Source of the DNA: Euphorbia lathyris
Lineage: Eukaryota; Streptophyta; Magnoliopsida; Malpighiales; Euphorbiaceae
Length of the DNA stretch: 64,000 bases
Assembly: GCF_963576675.1 (NCBI RefSeq)
Contig: NC_088916.1
Location: forward strand, 21,241,501 to 21,305,500
Reading direction: 5' to 3'
Below are positions 10,117 through 21,350 of the stretch, piece by piece. Under the pieces are notes generated by a model that searched no databases, had not been told where the DNA came from, and saw only the letters and a list, made by a program, of their open reading frames with translations. The position numbers were made by a program, and so were the translations under genes. Each line of letters opens with the position of its first letter. The first letter of the stretch is position 1.

Positions 10117-11121
10117 ATGGCAAGTGGAGGGCCAAACCCCCCTATTGGAATGACAACAACAATAGTACCCCCTTCAGTCAATCCCCAAACAAACACCGAC
10201 CATGTAGATCCTGATGCACCAATTGTCCATGATGAAAGAGGAATGTCACCCGAGTCTTTTTCGAAAATATGTGCAGACGCGGTGGGAACCCTATATGGAC
10301 CAATCATGACGGATAGATTAAGGGCTTCTCTGGTGAATCCCGTTGCAAGTGGACCCACAATGGGAACTATTCCTCCTCTTAACCGTCCCCTGCTAAGGCC
10401 TCGGGCTTCAACATGGCAGCCCGCCTTTGTTAGGCCAGAGGCTCGTCTTGGATCAGCATTTTTTCTCTCTCAACCCACGGATTCAGTGGTCACTAATCTT
10501 GAGTTAGGGAGTGCTTTACCGACGAATAGGAGACTGTTTGAGGACATTCCAAAAGGAAGTCAGAGGAATGATCAGGCTCCTCCAGGGAATACAACAAATC
10601 CAGGAATCACTATTGGTGGTCCTCGAATCCCTTCGAAGCATACTAGAACACAGGCTGGTCAAGGGCAAATTAGTGAGGCCACGGATCATGGTCACCCGTG
10701 CGGCGGACGTGATGATCACAGACACAAAAGGCAGACCAGATCACGTGAGTAAAGACGATCAAAATCACGTTCTCACCGTAGACGCCAAGCTGGATCACCC
10801 CACCGGAGAAGGTAACCACCACCCTTGGAACGAGGAGAGGGCGGACGCCGAGCTGGATCACCCCGCCAGGAGATACCGCTGCCGCCACTAGATCAAGGAG
10901 GAGGCGGACGTCCCCCACCAAGAGGCTATGGTAGAGGTGGAAGAAGATCACCCTCTGATCCCTTATCAGAATCTAGCTCCTCCTCCTCTCAGCGGAGTAG
11001 ATCTTATAGTAGGAGACGCCCAAGAAGGAATCAGGGCTCTATAGCTGAACAGATCAGGGAGGAAATACGCAGGCAGAATGAAGAGATGGCTCTTCTACTA
11101 CCAAAATGTCAACTAATCTAA
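10117..11121 (+). pseudogene. Ty3/gypsy-type gag N-terminal remnant
   Basis: The first frame (10117-10752, 211 residues) is a Pro/Thr/Ser-rich protein that ends in a basic stretch (HRHKRQTRSRE). A second frame (10825-11121) continues with RGGRRSPSDPLSESSSSSSQ, Arg-rich runs and an amphipathic EQIREEIRRQNEEM. The two join if one frameshift is assumed between about 10740 and 10830. A disordered, Arg/Ser-rich N-terminus followed by an acidic/basic helix is usual for gag of plant gypsy elements, but no conserved gag core, zinc knuckle or pol follows. The sequence is more GC-rich than its flanks. I cannot exclude an unrelated host gene fragment. Confidence 0.4.
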
Positions 11122-11630
11122 GAACAGTTCTTAATATAAATCTAATTGCTACTGTGTTTTTAATTAATTTAAGAACAATGTGTGTACATCATATTGCTTT
11201 TACAAGAAAGAAATCTAATCTCTGACTCATTTCTGAGTCAGAGTTTCTGCATAACTTCTGCACTAATCTTAATAATCTAACTCTCTCTATATATCACAAC
11301 TCTGAAATCAACTCTTTATTTCTAGATGTTGAAGATTCGTGTTTGAAAGGTCGTGTCCATTGTGAAGAGTCGTATCCGCTGTGAAGAGACGTTTCTATCC
11401 ACCCGAATGGACGCGTTTTTTTGAATTAAAACATGTGAAGGATGTGCTGCCAAATTTTCTAATGTTACCGAGATCATGGAATCCATGCCGAGATTAGGGG
11501 AGCAATTTTTTGGTCTTCGGAACGCAAAGGTGAAGTGCCTGAAAAAGGCGTGTCGCAATCGAGATTTGGGAATCTCGATCGCGATCTCTACCGAGATATG
11601 GGAATCTTAAGAACGTCGCGTTCGATAACA
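11122..11630. other. no gene seen
   Basis: A 500-bp spacer between the gag-like remnant and the pentamer array. The motif 'ACCGAGAT..GGAATC' recurs three times (about 11467, 11560, 11590). Nothing else is recognisable. Confidence 0.4.
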
Positions 11631-11900
11631 TGACGTTACGTTACGTTACGTTACGTTATGTTATGTTATGTTACGTTACGTTACGTTACGTTACGTTACG
11701 TTACGTTACGTTACGTTGCGTTGCGTTGCGTTGCGTTGCGTTACGTTACGTTGCGTTGCGTTGCGTTACGTTGCGTTACGTTATGTTGCGTTGCGTTACG
11801 TTTACGTTACGTTACGTTATGTTACGTTACATTACGTTACGTTACGTTACGTTACGTTACGTTACGTTATATCATGCCATATTACGTTACGTTATGTTTT
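11631..11900. repeat. (TTACG)n pentanucleotide array
   Basis: About 50 tandem copies of TTACG with interspersed TTGCG and TTATG variants. The variants differ from TTACG by single transitions (A to G, or C to T, the latter expected from deamination at CpG). Three overlapping frames are open across it only because the period of five lacks stops; they encode repetitive LRYVT peptides and are not genes. Confidence 0.95.
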
Positions 11901-12164
11901 AGTTTATTGATGTTTCAGTTTAGTAATATTCCGGTTCAGTGATGTTTCAATTGAGTAATATTTTAGGTCAGTGATATTTCAGTTCAGTGATATTTTAGTT
12001 TAGTAATGTTTTTAGTTTAGTGATGTTTTAGTTTAATAATGTTTCAGTTCGGTAATGTTTCAGTTTAGTAATGTTTCAGTTCAGTAATATTTCGGTTATA
12101 ATCCTAAAATAGTGTAATTTTGCCCCTAACATTGGCAGTGAAGAGTAATTTTACCCCTAACATT

Positions 12165-12690
12165 AACAAATTTTTAAATTGAGCTTACAACCCTAAGGAT
12201 TTAGATTGAGCTTACAATCCTAAAGGTTTATAAATTGAGCTTATATTTATTAAATTATGTTACGTTAGGGATTGTAAGCTAAATGATTTTTTGTAAATAA
12301 ATGAAAGTTTAAAGAAATAAAAAAAACCCAAAGGATTTACAAATTAAGCTTATATTTCTAAGTATTTACAAATTGAGCTTACAATCCTAGAGATTTATAA
12401 ATTGAGCTTACAATCCTAAGGATTTATAAATTAAGCTTACATTAAGTTACTTTATAACTTAGTTATGTTACGTTAAGTTCCGTAAGTTGTATTATGTTAA
12501 GTTTGGTTAAGTTACATTATGTTATGTTACGTTGTGTTAAGTTACGTTACGATTAGTTACACTAATTTAGGTTACGTTATGTTAAATTGCGCTAATTTTA
12601 ATTACGTTATGTTATTACACTAAGTTGAAAGCTTAAAGAAACAAAAAAACCTAAGGATTTACAAATTGAGCTTACAATCTTAAGGATTTT
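12165..12690. repeat. 28-bp repeat 'AAATTGAGCTTACAATCCTAAGGATTT'-like
   Basis: Direct copies of a unit built from TTGAGCTTACAATCCTAAGG and ATTTATAAA occur at about 12177, 12205, 12233, 12340-12430 and 12655-12690. Related copies reappear at 16550-16640 on the far side of the minisatellite. Loose TTACGTTA-type sequence lies between (about 12440-12610). Confidence 0.75.
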
Positions 12691-13689
12691 GAGTTCAATG
12701 ATGTTTCAGTTCAGTAATATTTCAATTTAGTAATATTTCAGTTCAGTGATGTTTCAGTTTAGTAACATTTCAGTTCAGTAATGTGTTAGTTCAGTAATAT
12801 TTCAGTTTAGTAATAGTTCAGTTTAGTAATGTTTCAGTTCAGTGATGCTTCAGTTTAGTAATGTTTCAGTTTAGTGTAATTTTAGTTCAGTAATATTTCA
12901 GTTCAGTGATGTTTCAGTTTAGTGATGTTTCAGTTCAGTAATATTTTAGTTAAGTAATGTTTCACTTCAGTGATGTTTCAGTTTAGTGATGTTTCAGTTC
13001 AATAATATTTCAGTTCAGTGATGTTTCAGTTCAGTGATGTTTTAGTTCAGTGATGTTTTAGTTTAGTGATGTTTCAGTTCAGTAATGTTTCAGTTTAGTA
13101 TTGTTTCAGTTCAGTAATATTTCAGTTTAGTGATGTTTCAGTCCAATGATGTTTCAGTTCAGTGTTGTTTCAGTTCAGTGATGTTTCAGTTCAGTAATGT
13201 TTCAGTTTTGTAATATTTTGTTTCAGTAATATTTCAGTTTAGTGATGTTTCAGTTTAGTGATGTTTCAGTTAAGTAATGTTTCAGTTCAGTAATGTTTCA
13301 GTTTAGTATTATTTTTGTTCAGTAATGTTTCAATTGAGTAATGTTTCAGTTTAGTGATGTTTCAGTTCAGTGATATTTTAGTTTAGTAATGTTTCAGTTC
13401 AGTGATGTTTCAGTTCAGCGATGTTTCAGTTTAGTAATGTTTCAGTTCAGTGATGTCTCAGTTTATTAATGTTTCAGTTCAGTAATATTTCAGTTTAGTA
13501 ATGTTTCGGTTTAGTGATGTTTCAGTTCAGTAATGTTTCAGTTCAGTGATGTTTCAGTTTAATGATGTTTTAGTTCAGTAATGTTTCAGTTCAGTGATGT
13601 TTCAGTTCATGGGACTAACTGAATATTTAACTTAGTTTTTTACGACTGAGTGATTAATTGATTAGATTTTACACAAGTTCAGGGGACTA

Positions 13690-13990
13690 ACTGGATATTT
13701 TATGCGTTAAGTTATATTATGTTACAGTATATTACGTTACTTTACGTAACTTAACTTAATGTACCATAACTTAGCATAAAATAATGCAACTTAACATAAT
13801 ACAATTTCTCGTAGCGTAACATAACATAATGTAATGTAACAAAACGTTAAGTTACGTTATATTACATTATGTTATGTTACATTACATTACGTTCCGTTCT
13901 GTTACGTTACATTACGTTACTTATGTTACGAAACATTACATTACATTAGGATACGTCACATTAGGTTATGTCAAGTTACGTTACGTTACG
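13690..13990. repeat. inverted TTACG / CGTAA repeat interval
   Basis: Degenerate GTTACGTTA repeats change orientation here: GTAACTTAAC and CATAACTTAG on one side, GTTACGTTAC on the other, with centres near 13745 and 13845. A strand of this interval could fold back on itself. It splits the 16-bp minisatellite. Confidence 0.6.
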
Positions 13991-16350
13991 GTGATGTTTC
14001 AGTTAAGTGATGTTTCAGTTTAGTGATGTTTCAGTTTAGTGATGTTTCGGTTCAATGATTTTTTAGTTCAGTGATGTTTTATTTCAGTGATATTTCAGTT
14101 TAGTGATGTTTCGGTTTAGTGATATTTTAGTTTAGTGATGTTTCAGTTCAGTAATATTTCAGTTCAGTGATGGTTTAGTTCAGTAATATTTCAGTTCAGT
14201 GATGTTTTAGTTCAGTAATATTTTAGTTCAGTAATGTTTCAGTTCAGTAATGTTTCAGCTTAGTAGTGTTTCAATTTGATAATGTTTCAGTTTAGTGATT
14301 TTTTAGTTCAGTAATATTTCCGTTGAGTAAGATTTCAGTTTAGTAATGTTTCAGTTAAGTGATGTTTCAGTTAAGTGATGTTTCAGTTCAGTAATGTTTT
14401 AGTTCAGTGATATTTCATTTCAGTGATGTTTCAGTTCAATTATGTTTTGATTCAGTGATATTCAGTTTAGTAATATTTCAGTTCAGTGATGTTTTAGTTT
14501 ATTAATGTTTTAGTTTAGTAATATTTTAGTCCAATGATGTTTCAGTTCAGTAACGTTCAGTTCAGTAATGTTTCAGTTCATTAATATTTCAGTTGAATGA
14601 TGTTTCAGTTTAGTAATGTTTCAGTTGAGTGATTTTTGAGTTTAGTTATGTTTGAGTTCAGTAATATTTCAGTCCAGTTATATTTGAGTTTCGTAATGTT
14701 TCAGTTTAGTAATCTTTTAGTTCAGTAATGTTTCAGTTTAGTGATGTTTTAGTTCAGTAATATTTCAGTTCATTGATGTTTTACTTCATTAATGTTTCAT
14801 TTTAGTAATATTTCAGTTCAATGATGTTTTAGTTCAGTAATATTTCAGTTCAGTAATGTTTCAGTTCAGTAATGTTTCAGTTTAGTAATGTTTTTGGTTA
14901 GTAATGTTTCAGTTCAGTAATATTTCAGTTGAGTGATGTTTGAGTTCAATTATGTTTGAAGCCATTGATATTTCAGTTCAGTAATATTTGAGTTTAGTAA
15001 TGTTTCAGTTCAGTAATGTTTCAGTTTAGTAATCTTTGAGTTCAGTGATGTTTTAGTTCAGTGATGTTTCAGTTCAGTAATATTTCAGTTCAGTGATGTT
15101 TTAGTTCAGTAATATTTCAATTCAGTAATATTTCAGTTCACTAATGTTTCAGTTTAGTAATCTTTTACTTAAGTAATGTTTCAATTTAGTGATGTTTCAG
15201 TTCAGTGATGTTTCAGTTCAATGATGTTTCAGTTCAGTGATGTTTCAGTTTAGTGATGTTTTAATTCAATAATATTTCAGTTCAGTGATGTTTTAGTTCA
15301 ATAATATTTTAGTTCAGTAATATTTCAGTTCAGTAATGTTTCAATTCGGTAATATTTCAGTTCAGTAATGTTTCAGTTGAGTAAGGTTTCAGTTTAGTAA
15401 TATTTTAGTTAAGTGATGTTTAAGTTTAGTGATGTTTTAGTTCAGTGATATTTCGGTTCAGTGATGTTTTGGTTCAGTGATATTCAGTTTAGTAATATTT
15501 CAATTCAGTGGTGTTTCAGTTTAGTAATATTTTAGTTCAGTGATTTCAGTTCAACGATGTTTCAGTTTAGTGATGTTTCAGTTCAGTAGTATTTCAGTTC
15601 AATGATGTTTTAGTTCAGTAATATTTCAGTTCAGTAATGTTTCAGTTCAGTAATGTTTCAGTTTAGTAATGTTTCAATTCGATAATGTTTCAGTTTAGTG
15701 AGGTTTCAGTTCAGTAATATTTCAGTTGAGTAATGTTTATGTTTAGTAGTATTTCAGTTCAGTGATGCTTCAGTTCAGTAATATTTCAGTTCAGTAATGT
15801 TTCGGTTGAGTGATGTTTTGGTTTAGTGATGTTTTGGTTCAGTGATGTTTTGGTTCAGTGATATTCAATTTAGTAAATTTCATTTTAGTGATATTTCAGT
15901 TGAGTAATGTTTCTGTTTAGTAGTATTTCAGTTCAGTGATGCTTCAGTTCAGTAATATTTTAGTTCAGTAATATTTCAGTTCGGTAATATTTCAGTTAAG
16001 TGATGTTTTAGTTGAGTAATGTTTCAGTTTAGTAATATTTCAGTAATGTTTCAGTTGAGTGATATTTCAGATCAGTAATGTTTCAGTTGAGTGATGTTTC
16101 AGTTCAGTAATGTTTTAGTTTAGTAACGTTTCAGTTCAGTAATGTTTGAGTTCAGAATGTTTCAGCTCAGTGATGTTTCAGTTTCGTGATGTTTCAGTTC
16201 AGTAATATTTGAGTTCAGTAATATTTCAGTTTAGTGATGTTTTAGTTCAGTAATGTTTCAGTTCAATGATGTTTCAGTTCAGTAATATTTCAGTTCGGTA
16301 ATATTTCAGTTCAATGATGTTTGAGTTCCGTAAAGTTTTCTGTTCAGTGA

Positions 16351-17431
16351 TATTTATGTTACGTTACATTATGTTTGTGTGAGGATAAATCAATTGCATG
16401 AAGGGAGTAGTATTTAATACAAAATCTAAATGAATGACATTAGACATTTATTATTGTCATTAGCGTGACATTAGAATATAGAGATTGTAAGTTTAATGAT
16501 TGTTTATAAATAAATGATTGCTTAAAGAAATAAATAAAAAATTAAGGATTTACAAATTGATCTTGGAATCCTATGGATTTACAATTTGAGCTTACAATCC
16601 TAGAAATTTATAAATTGAGCTTATAATTCAAAGGTAATAAATAGGGGGACAACACCATTAATTAGAACATCATTAATGTTGTATTTGGTTATCATAAATA
16701 ATGTTATACATTCTTAATGTCAAACTTTTCGTGTTCCCAATGAATAGTCATTTATTAAGATTTAATGCATAGAATATTGATTAGACGGATACAAAATTAC
16801 TTAAAAGAAGACGTCTTCTTATGTAAAATAAAAATATGCGGAAAAAAAAATTATTTCTTGGAAGTTGTTTATATCTTGAGGAAAGAGAAACGTTTTTCAA
16901 AGCATAATATTCCAAGTTACAACTGACATGTCATCAGGTAAACCAATTTTAATATTAAATGCCAACTTAAATTATGGACCATTAAATCTTGATCCAATGG
17001 ATATTAATCACTCACCACTCATGGAGATAATTTAGTACTCACCATTGAAACCAACTCCATATATATATATGAAGAATATTGTTGGAAATTCCTAAATATA
17101 TGTGTTGTGTAATGAGTTTAAATACATAGATTTGGTTCCAAATTAGCCAGTTTTGTCATCAACACTGTCATTTTCATACTTGTGAGTTTCCTAAAAAGAA
17201 AAATCAGACAAAAATAGCAATCAACGACAACTCAATACGTTGTCAAAAATACAAAAGCTAGTACGAAAACTGAAAAATAAAAGAAAAAACAAAACTTCAA
17301 TGAAGCTAGCACCAAGTTCAATCATTGACTTTTGGTTCTGTTGATCGGAACTGCAATTTTAGTACAAATACAGCTCTTAAAAGCTCAATCTTTGCCCCCA
17401 TCACCACCACTGTCGTCCGTCACTTTTAAGA
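16351..17431. other. AT-rich spacer and upstream region of the ABC transporter gene
   Basis: This holds the second 28-bp repeat group (about 16550-16640), the right inverted end of the 8-kb unit (about 17036-17060) and an (AT)n run at 17059-17070. The last 350 bp before 17432 are the likely promoter and 5' UTR of the ABC gene, ending in CT/CA-rich leader sequence. I see no unambiguous TATA box. Confidence 0.4.
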
Positions 17432-19294
17432 ATGTCGGGAGCTGATGCTCCGTCAAGGTGTTTTCAGTTTAGCGCTCGGCAACTTATCCTGCGAAATGAT
17501 TCCTACAAGAAGCCAATCTTCTTAACCAGCTATTTTCGCTCTCCTTCACTTAATCACAATCTCAATCTCAATCTCAATCTCAATCCCAGTCCCAATCCGC
17601 TTCTTTCTAGTAATCGTAACGTTTTATACTCCACTGTCTTTCCATGGAAGAATATCAGAACTTGCACCTGCCGTTCTCATTCAGGTTCAGGTTCTGGTTC
17701 GGCCGGAAACCTCAATGTCAATTCTTTCCTCTCCGATTCGGGTGTCTCTTTCCCCACCTCTTTGATGCCACCGGTTAGTCCAGCAATTCATAGCTTGTGT
17801 CTTTGTTTCCTTTTGATCGAACTTGCCCTGATGACATTTTCGTATTCCTTTTTTAATAGAATGCAATGTTGAATGGGGGAGTATCGTTTTCAAGCTCTGC
17901 TGATGGAAATTCTAATGCTAATAAGGAGAATGGAGCTAAATCATCGATTGCTACTGATTAATTGGAGCAGAAAGAAGTTACTGATAGGAAAATACTCAGA
18001 ACCCTTGCCAATTACTTATGGATGAAGGATAACCTAGAATTTCGATTAAGGGTCATGGCTGCATTGGCCTTTCTTGTTGGTGCTAAGGTCTTGAACGTTC
18101 AGGTTCCTTTCCTCTTCAAGCTTGCTGTTGATTGGTTGACCATAGCTACTACTGGCAATGCTAGTGCCCTTGCTTCCTTCACTGTTGCTAATTCTACTCT
18201 CCTTGCGCTCTTTGCAACCCCTGTTTCTGTTCTCATTGGATATGGAATTGCCCGTACTGGGACTTCCGCTTTCAATGGTATTTTTTCTATTAGTGCTTGG
18301 TACATTTTGTCTTGCTTTTCCTTTCCACTGGTTTAGTTGAATTTATCATCCATCCTTTCTTCTTACTTTTTGGTGAAATTACGTTTTGATAGAATTGAGG
18401 ACAGCTGTATTCTCTAAAGTAGCTCTGGGAACAATCCGTCAAGTATCTAAGAAGGTAAATGATGCATATGTCTAGTGCTTGTTTTGTTCTTGTGTTTTTT
18501 CATTTCATGAGCTGCTTAAAATTTTTATTCAGGAATTATCAGGTCTTTTCTCATTTACATGACTTGGACCTTCGTTATCATCTCAGGTATTTGCTTTGGA
18601 GAAGCCAATTGTATGTAATGATAAATTGTTACATTTGCGGTTCTTTTAACTATTGACTTACTGGATTCCTCTGTTTGCATCTAATCACTCTCTGTTTAGT
18701 CGAGAAACTGGTGCCTTGAATAGAATAATTGATCGTAGTAGCCGTGCAATAAATTTTATTTTGTCTTCAATGGTGCTCAATGTAGTACCAACTATCTTAG
18801 AGGTACGACTTTATGCTCTTCACTTTATTGAACATCTTTTTCATGCAAATTATACTTGATTTTGTATTATGCTATTTATATTTGACAATAGACTTGCCTA
18901 TTTCTTGGATGCTTGATATGTGCCCATGAGAATCTTTTACTTTCTTGTTCAGTTGTTTTGTTTGGAACTTATTGAAATTGCATTTATCAGTCCCTTTTTC
19001 TCGACTTTCTCAAAGTTTTTTCACGTTTGTCCTCGCAGATATTTATGGTATCAGGTATTTTGGCATACAAATTTGGAGCCCCTTTTGCATGGATCACTTC
19101 TCTTTCTGTAGCTGCATATATCGTTTTCACATTGTCTGTGACACAGGTAATATATGTTCTGCTGCATGCATATGTATACCCTTAAGAATAATTGCATGTA
19201 GGTGTGCTTAGGTCTTAGACTGGATATTTGTCTTCAATCATTTACTTATGCTCCATGGGAGGGTCCTATAAATGGAAAAGTAGCTAAAAACTAG

Positions 19295-19565
19295 ACATAT
19301 CCATGGGCTTGGGACCTGCTAAGTGTAAGGGGGGAGTTGGCCGATAGGCAGACTCAGCCCCAAGCAAAGGTAAGGCTACGAGGAGGCTTCTAGGAGCAGT
19401 GGGGGATGGAAGATATCAACGGTCGTTGGGGGCAAACCCTAAGTTGGTATGAGGAATAGTATAGGGGACAGGGACCCTTATGCGTTGGATCTCTGCCACC
19501 CATTCGGTCAATGTTCGTCACTAGCTTAAGCGATCCACCCTAGTCCATCGGGGTTGGAACATATC
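19295..19565. other. GC-rich foreign insert in ABC intron 6
   Basis: About 270 bp of balanced-GC sequence with runs such as GGGGGGAGTTGGCCGATAGG stands out from the T-rich intron around it. It has no open frame, tail or terminal repeat that I can define. An old retrotransposon leader or an organelle-derived piece are both possible. Unidentified. Confidence 0.35.
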
Positions 19566-20401
19566 AAATGCTTTTTTTTTCTTTTTCATGTAGCGTTCTG
19601 TTGGGGGCGAAAGACTGTGCTTGAGCATGTGTTTGTTTCTGCTTCTTCCCATTTTTTATTTGGTTAGAATGGGCTAGGTTATAGGCAGGATTTTGATAAC
19701 GTTGTCTCTATTTCTTAAGTGAGTGACTTTCTACGTTGATCACAATCATATATTCATGTACTTAATTATTTTCAGTGGCGAACCAAGTTTAGGGAGGCCA
19801 TGAATAAAGCTGATAATGATGCTAATACAAGGGCAATTGATTCCCTAATAAACTATGAGGTGAGATTCTGATGTTCCACTTTCTTAAATTTACCTTTGAT
19901 TATCTAATTTTCAGGAACATCAGAACATGATTATCTTTGATATCTTTTTTTTTTTGTTGCATATGTTTGTTTGTTACATTTTTAACTATTGTTTGACTTC
20001 ATATTAAAAGCTTTCAGCTCTTTTGTTTTCTTCGTTTCTTTTTGTCCCTTTTGTTGTTTCCTAGACTGTCAAATATTTTAGCAATGAAGCTTATGAAGCT
20101 GACAAATACGAGGAGTTCTTAAAGAGTAAGTTGCTTAATTTGATTTTATTTTAATTGTACTTCTAATTTACTTTCTTGATGTTAAAGTTGGACTGCTCTG
20201 ATCTAACCATTAAACTTAAAACTAATGTGGATTACTGAAGCTAGTTTGATGCTATAAAACCTATAGAATATGGTTGTCATGATATGAAATGTGTCCCATA
20301 TTAGAAAGAAAGGCCAAGGTGGTTTTCTGCATAAGCATTTATCTTTAATTCTCATTTAACTTCATATAATCACTTCAGGGTACCAAGACGCAGCTTTGAA
20401 A

Positions 20402-21350
20402 CCACTATCGCGGAAATCAACGGTATCCTGGTCCCTCTCATCGAGGCGATTACAACCAACCGTGGGGTTACTCCATGCCATGGGGTCCGCAGCAGCCATG
20501 GGCGGCACCTCCCTATCCATTCCCAACAAATAATTGGGCTAATCAGCCTTATCAGGGCCGCCAGCAGCAACAACCCGGTCTTTTGGGTCCCTGTTCGAAC
20601 ACACAACAGGCTCACTTAAGCATGATTAATCCTTCATATGCTCCAACCGACATTGCAGAGGCAATGCACACCATGTCTATTGCACCGCCCTCGGATCAAT
20701 GACACATGGACACAGGAGCCACCTCGCATATGATAGCCCAACAAGGTACACTCACCTCTTATTTTAATTCAAGCCTCAATGAACGTATTATTGTCGGTAA
20801 TGGTCACTGTGTACCTGTTTGTGGATCTGGCACTGCTTTGTTAAATACTGGAACCCAACCTTTGAGATTAAATAATGTGTTGCATGCTCTTAGACTTATC
20901 AAAAACCTTATTTCTGTTCGTCAATTTACTAAAGATAATCGAGTTTCTATTGAATTTGACCCTTTGGGTTTTTCTGTGAAGGATTTACAGACGGGTACCA
21001 ATATCATGAGATGTAACAGTAGCGGGGACCTTTATCCAGTCGCGTCTAGCTCCTTTCCGTCACCGTCATCTCCTTCTATTTTTACTGCTTTGTCTTCTGA
21101 TGCCTGGCATAGTCGTTTAGGACATCCAGGGCTTCCTGTTTTGAATGCCCTGTTGAATAAAAATTTGCTTTCATGTAATAAAGTTCAGAATGTTTCTGTT
21201 TGTTCCTCTTGCATTAATGGAAAACAAGTAAAATTACTGTTTCAGTCCTCGTATAATTCTGCTTGTATGCCATTTGATTTAATATCATTTCGAGTGGTCA
21301 CCGTTACTATGTTTTATTTCTTGATAATAACAAACTTTTGATGGTTGCAA
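20402..21350 (+). mobile_element. internal Copia fragment replacing ABC transporter exons
   Basis: Without LTRs, this piece encodes part of a Copia polyprotein: the tail of gag (GYSMPWGPQQPWAAPPYPF, then AMHTMSIAPPSDQ), a TGA where the sister copy has Trp, protease DTGATSH, the pre-integrase block (WHSRLGHPG, CSSCINGKQ) and the start of integrase (CMPFDL). It is the same family as the element at 58041-62858, which reads AMHTMSITPPPDQW and WHNRLGHPG at the matching places. Compared with that element it has a deletion of about 35 bp just after CMPFDLI. It joins ABC exon 9 within AALK on the left and plain intron sequence on the right. Confidence 0.85.
20706..21341 (+). pseudogene. Copia protease/pre-integrase fragment
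   Basis: A 211-residue open stretch inside the fragment above. It carries the aspartic protease motif MDTGATSHM, the LISVRQFTKDN block and the zinc-binding WHSRLGHPG...CSSC pre-integrase region. It lacks the integrase catalytic core, reverse transcriptase and RNase H, and is separated from gag by a TGA at 20701-20703. It cannot act on its own. Confidence 0.8.

Larger units (their letters stand above)
11905..16350. repeat. 16-bp minisatellite (TTTCAGTTCAGTGATG)n, about 4 kb
   Basis: The unit TTTCAGTTCAGTGATG with common variants (TTTAG for TTCAG, TAATA for TGATG) runs in one direction at about 11905-12110, 12690-13610 and 13992-16345. It is interrupted by a 28-bp repeat block (12165-12680) and an inverted TTACG region (13690-13990). 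Roughly 200 copies are present. Copies look well mixed, with no obvious long higher-order unit by eye. No open frame crosses it and no transposon signature interrupts it. Confidence 0.95.
9105..17060. mobile_element. candidate 8-kb unit with inverted ends in (AT)n
   Basis: Reading inward from the left (AT)n gives TGGAAGAGTTCTCAATGGTG followed by AGT. The complement of the right side gives TGGAGTTGGTTTCAATGGTG followed by AGT. About 18 of 23 positions agree, and both abut AT-dinucleotide runs. Inside are a gypsy gag relic, several AT-rich repeats and the large satellite block. There is no transposase or Helitron Rep/helicase. The two ends could instead belong to separate copies of one small MITE family that targets AT repeats, so the single-element reading is tentative. 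Confidence 0.3.

Noticed and set aside
11631..11900. Telomere-like repeat
   Set aside because: The unit is TTACG, not the plant TTTAGGG or a known variant, and it lies inside other repeats.
11630..11942. Three overlapping long frames encoding LRYVT-type repeats
   Set aside because: They come from the TTACG pentamer array, whose period gives the same repetitive peptide in all frames; no start context, codon bias or family supports a gene.
11905..16350. CRISPR-like array
   Set aside because: The 16-bp units are directly adjacent with no unique spacers, and the surroundings are clearly plant nuclear DNA.
9105..17060. Helitron
   Set aside because: The ends are inverted repeats rather than 5'-TC and a 3' hairpin with CTRR, and no Rep/helicase is encoded.
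18945..19211. Alternative plus-strand frames around ABC exon 6
   Set aside because: They read the exon out of frame; the exon phases and the family sequence fix the correct frame.
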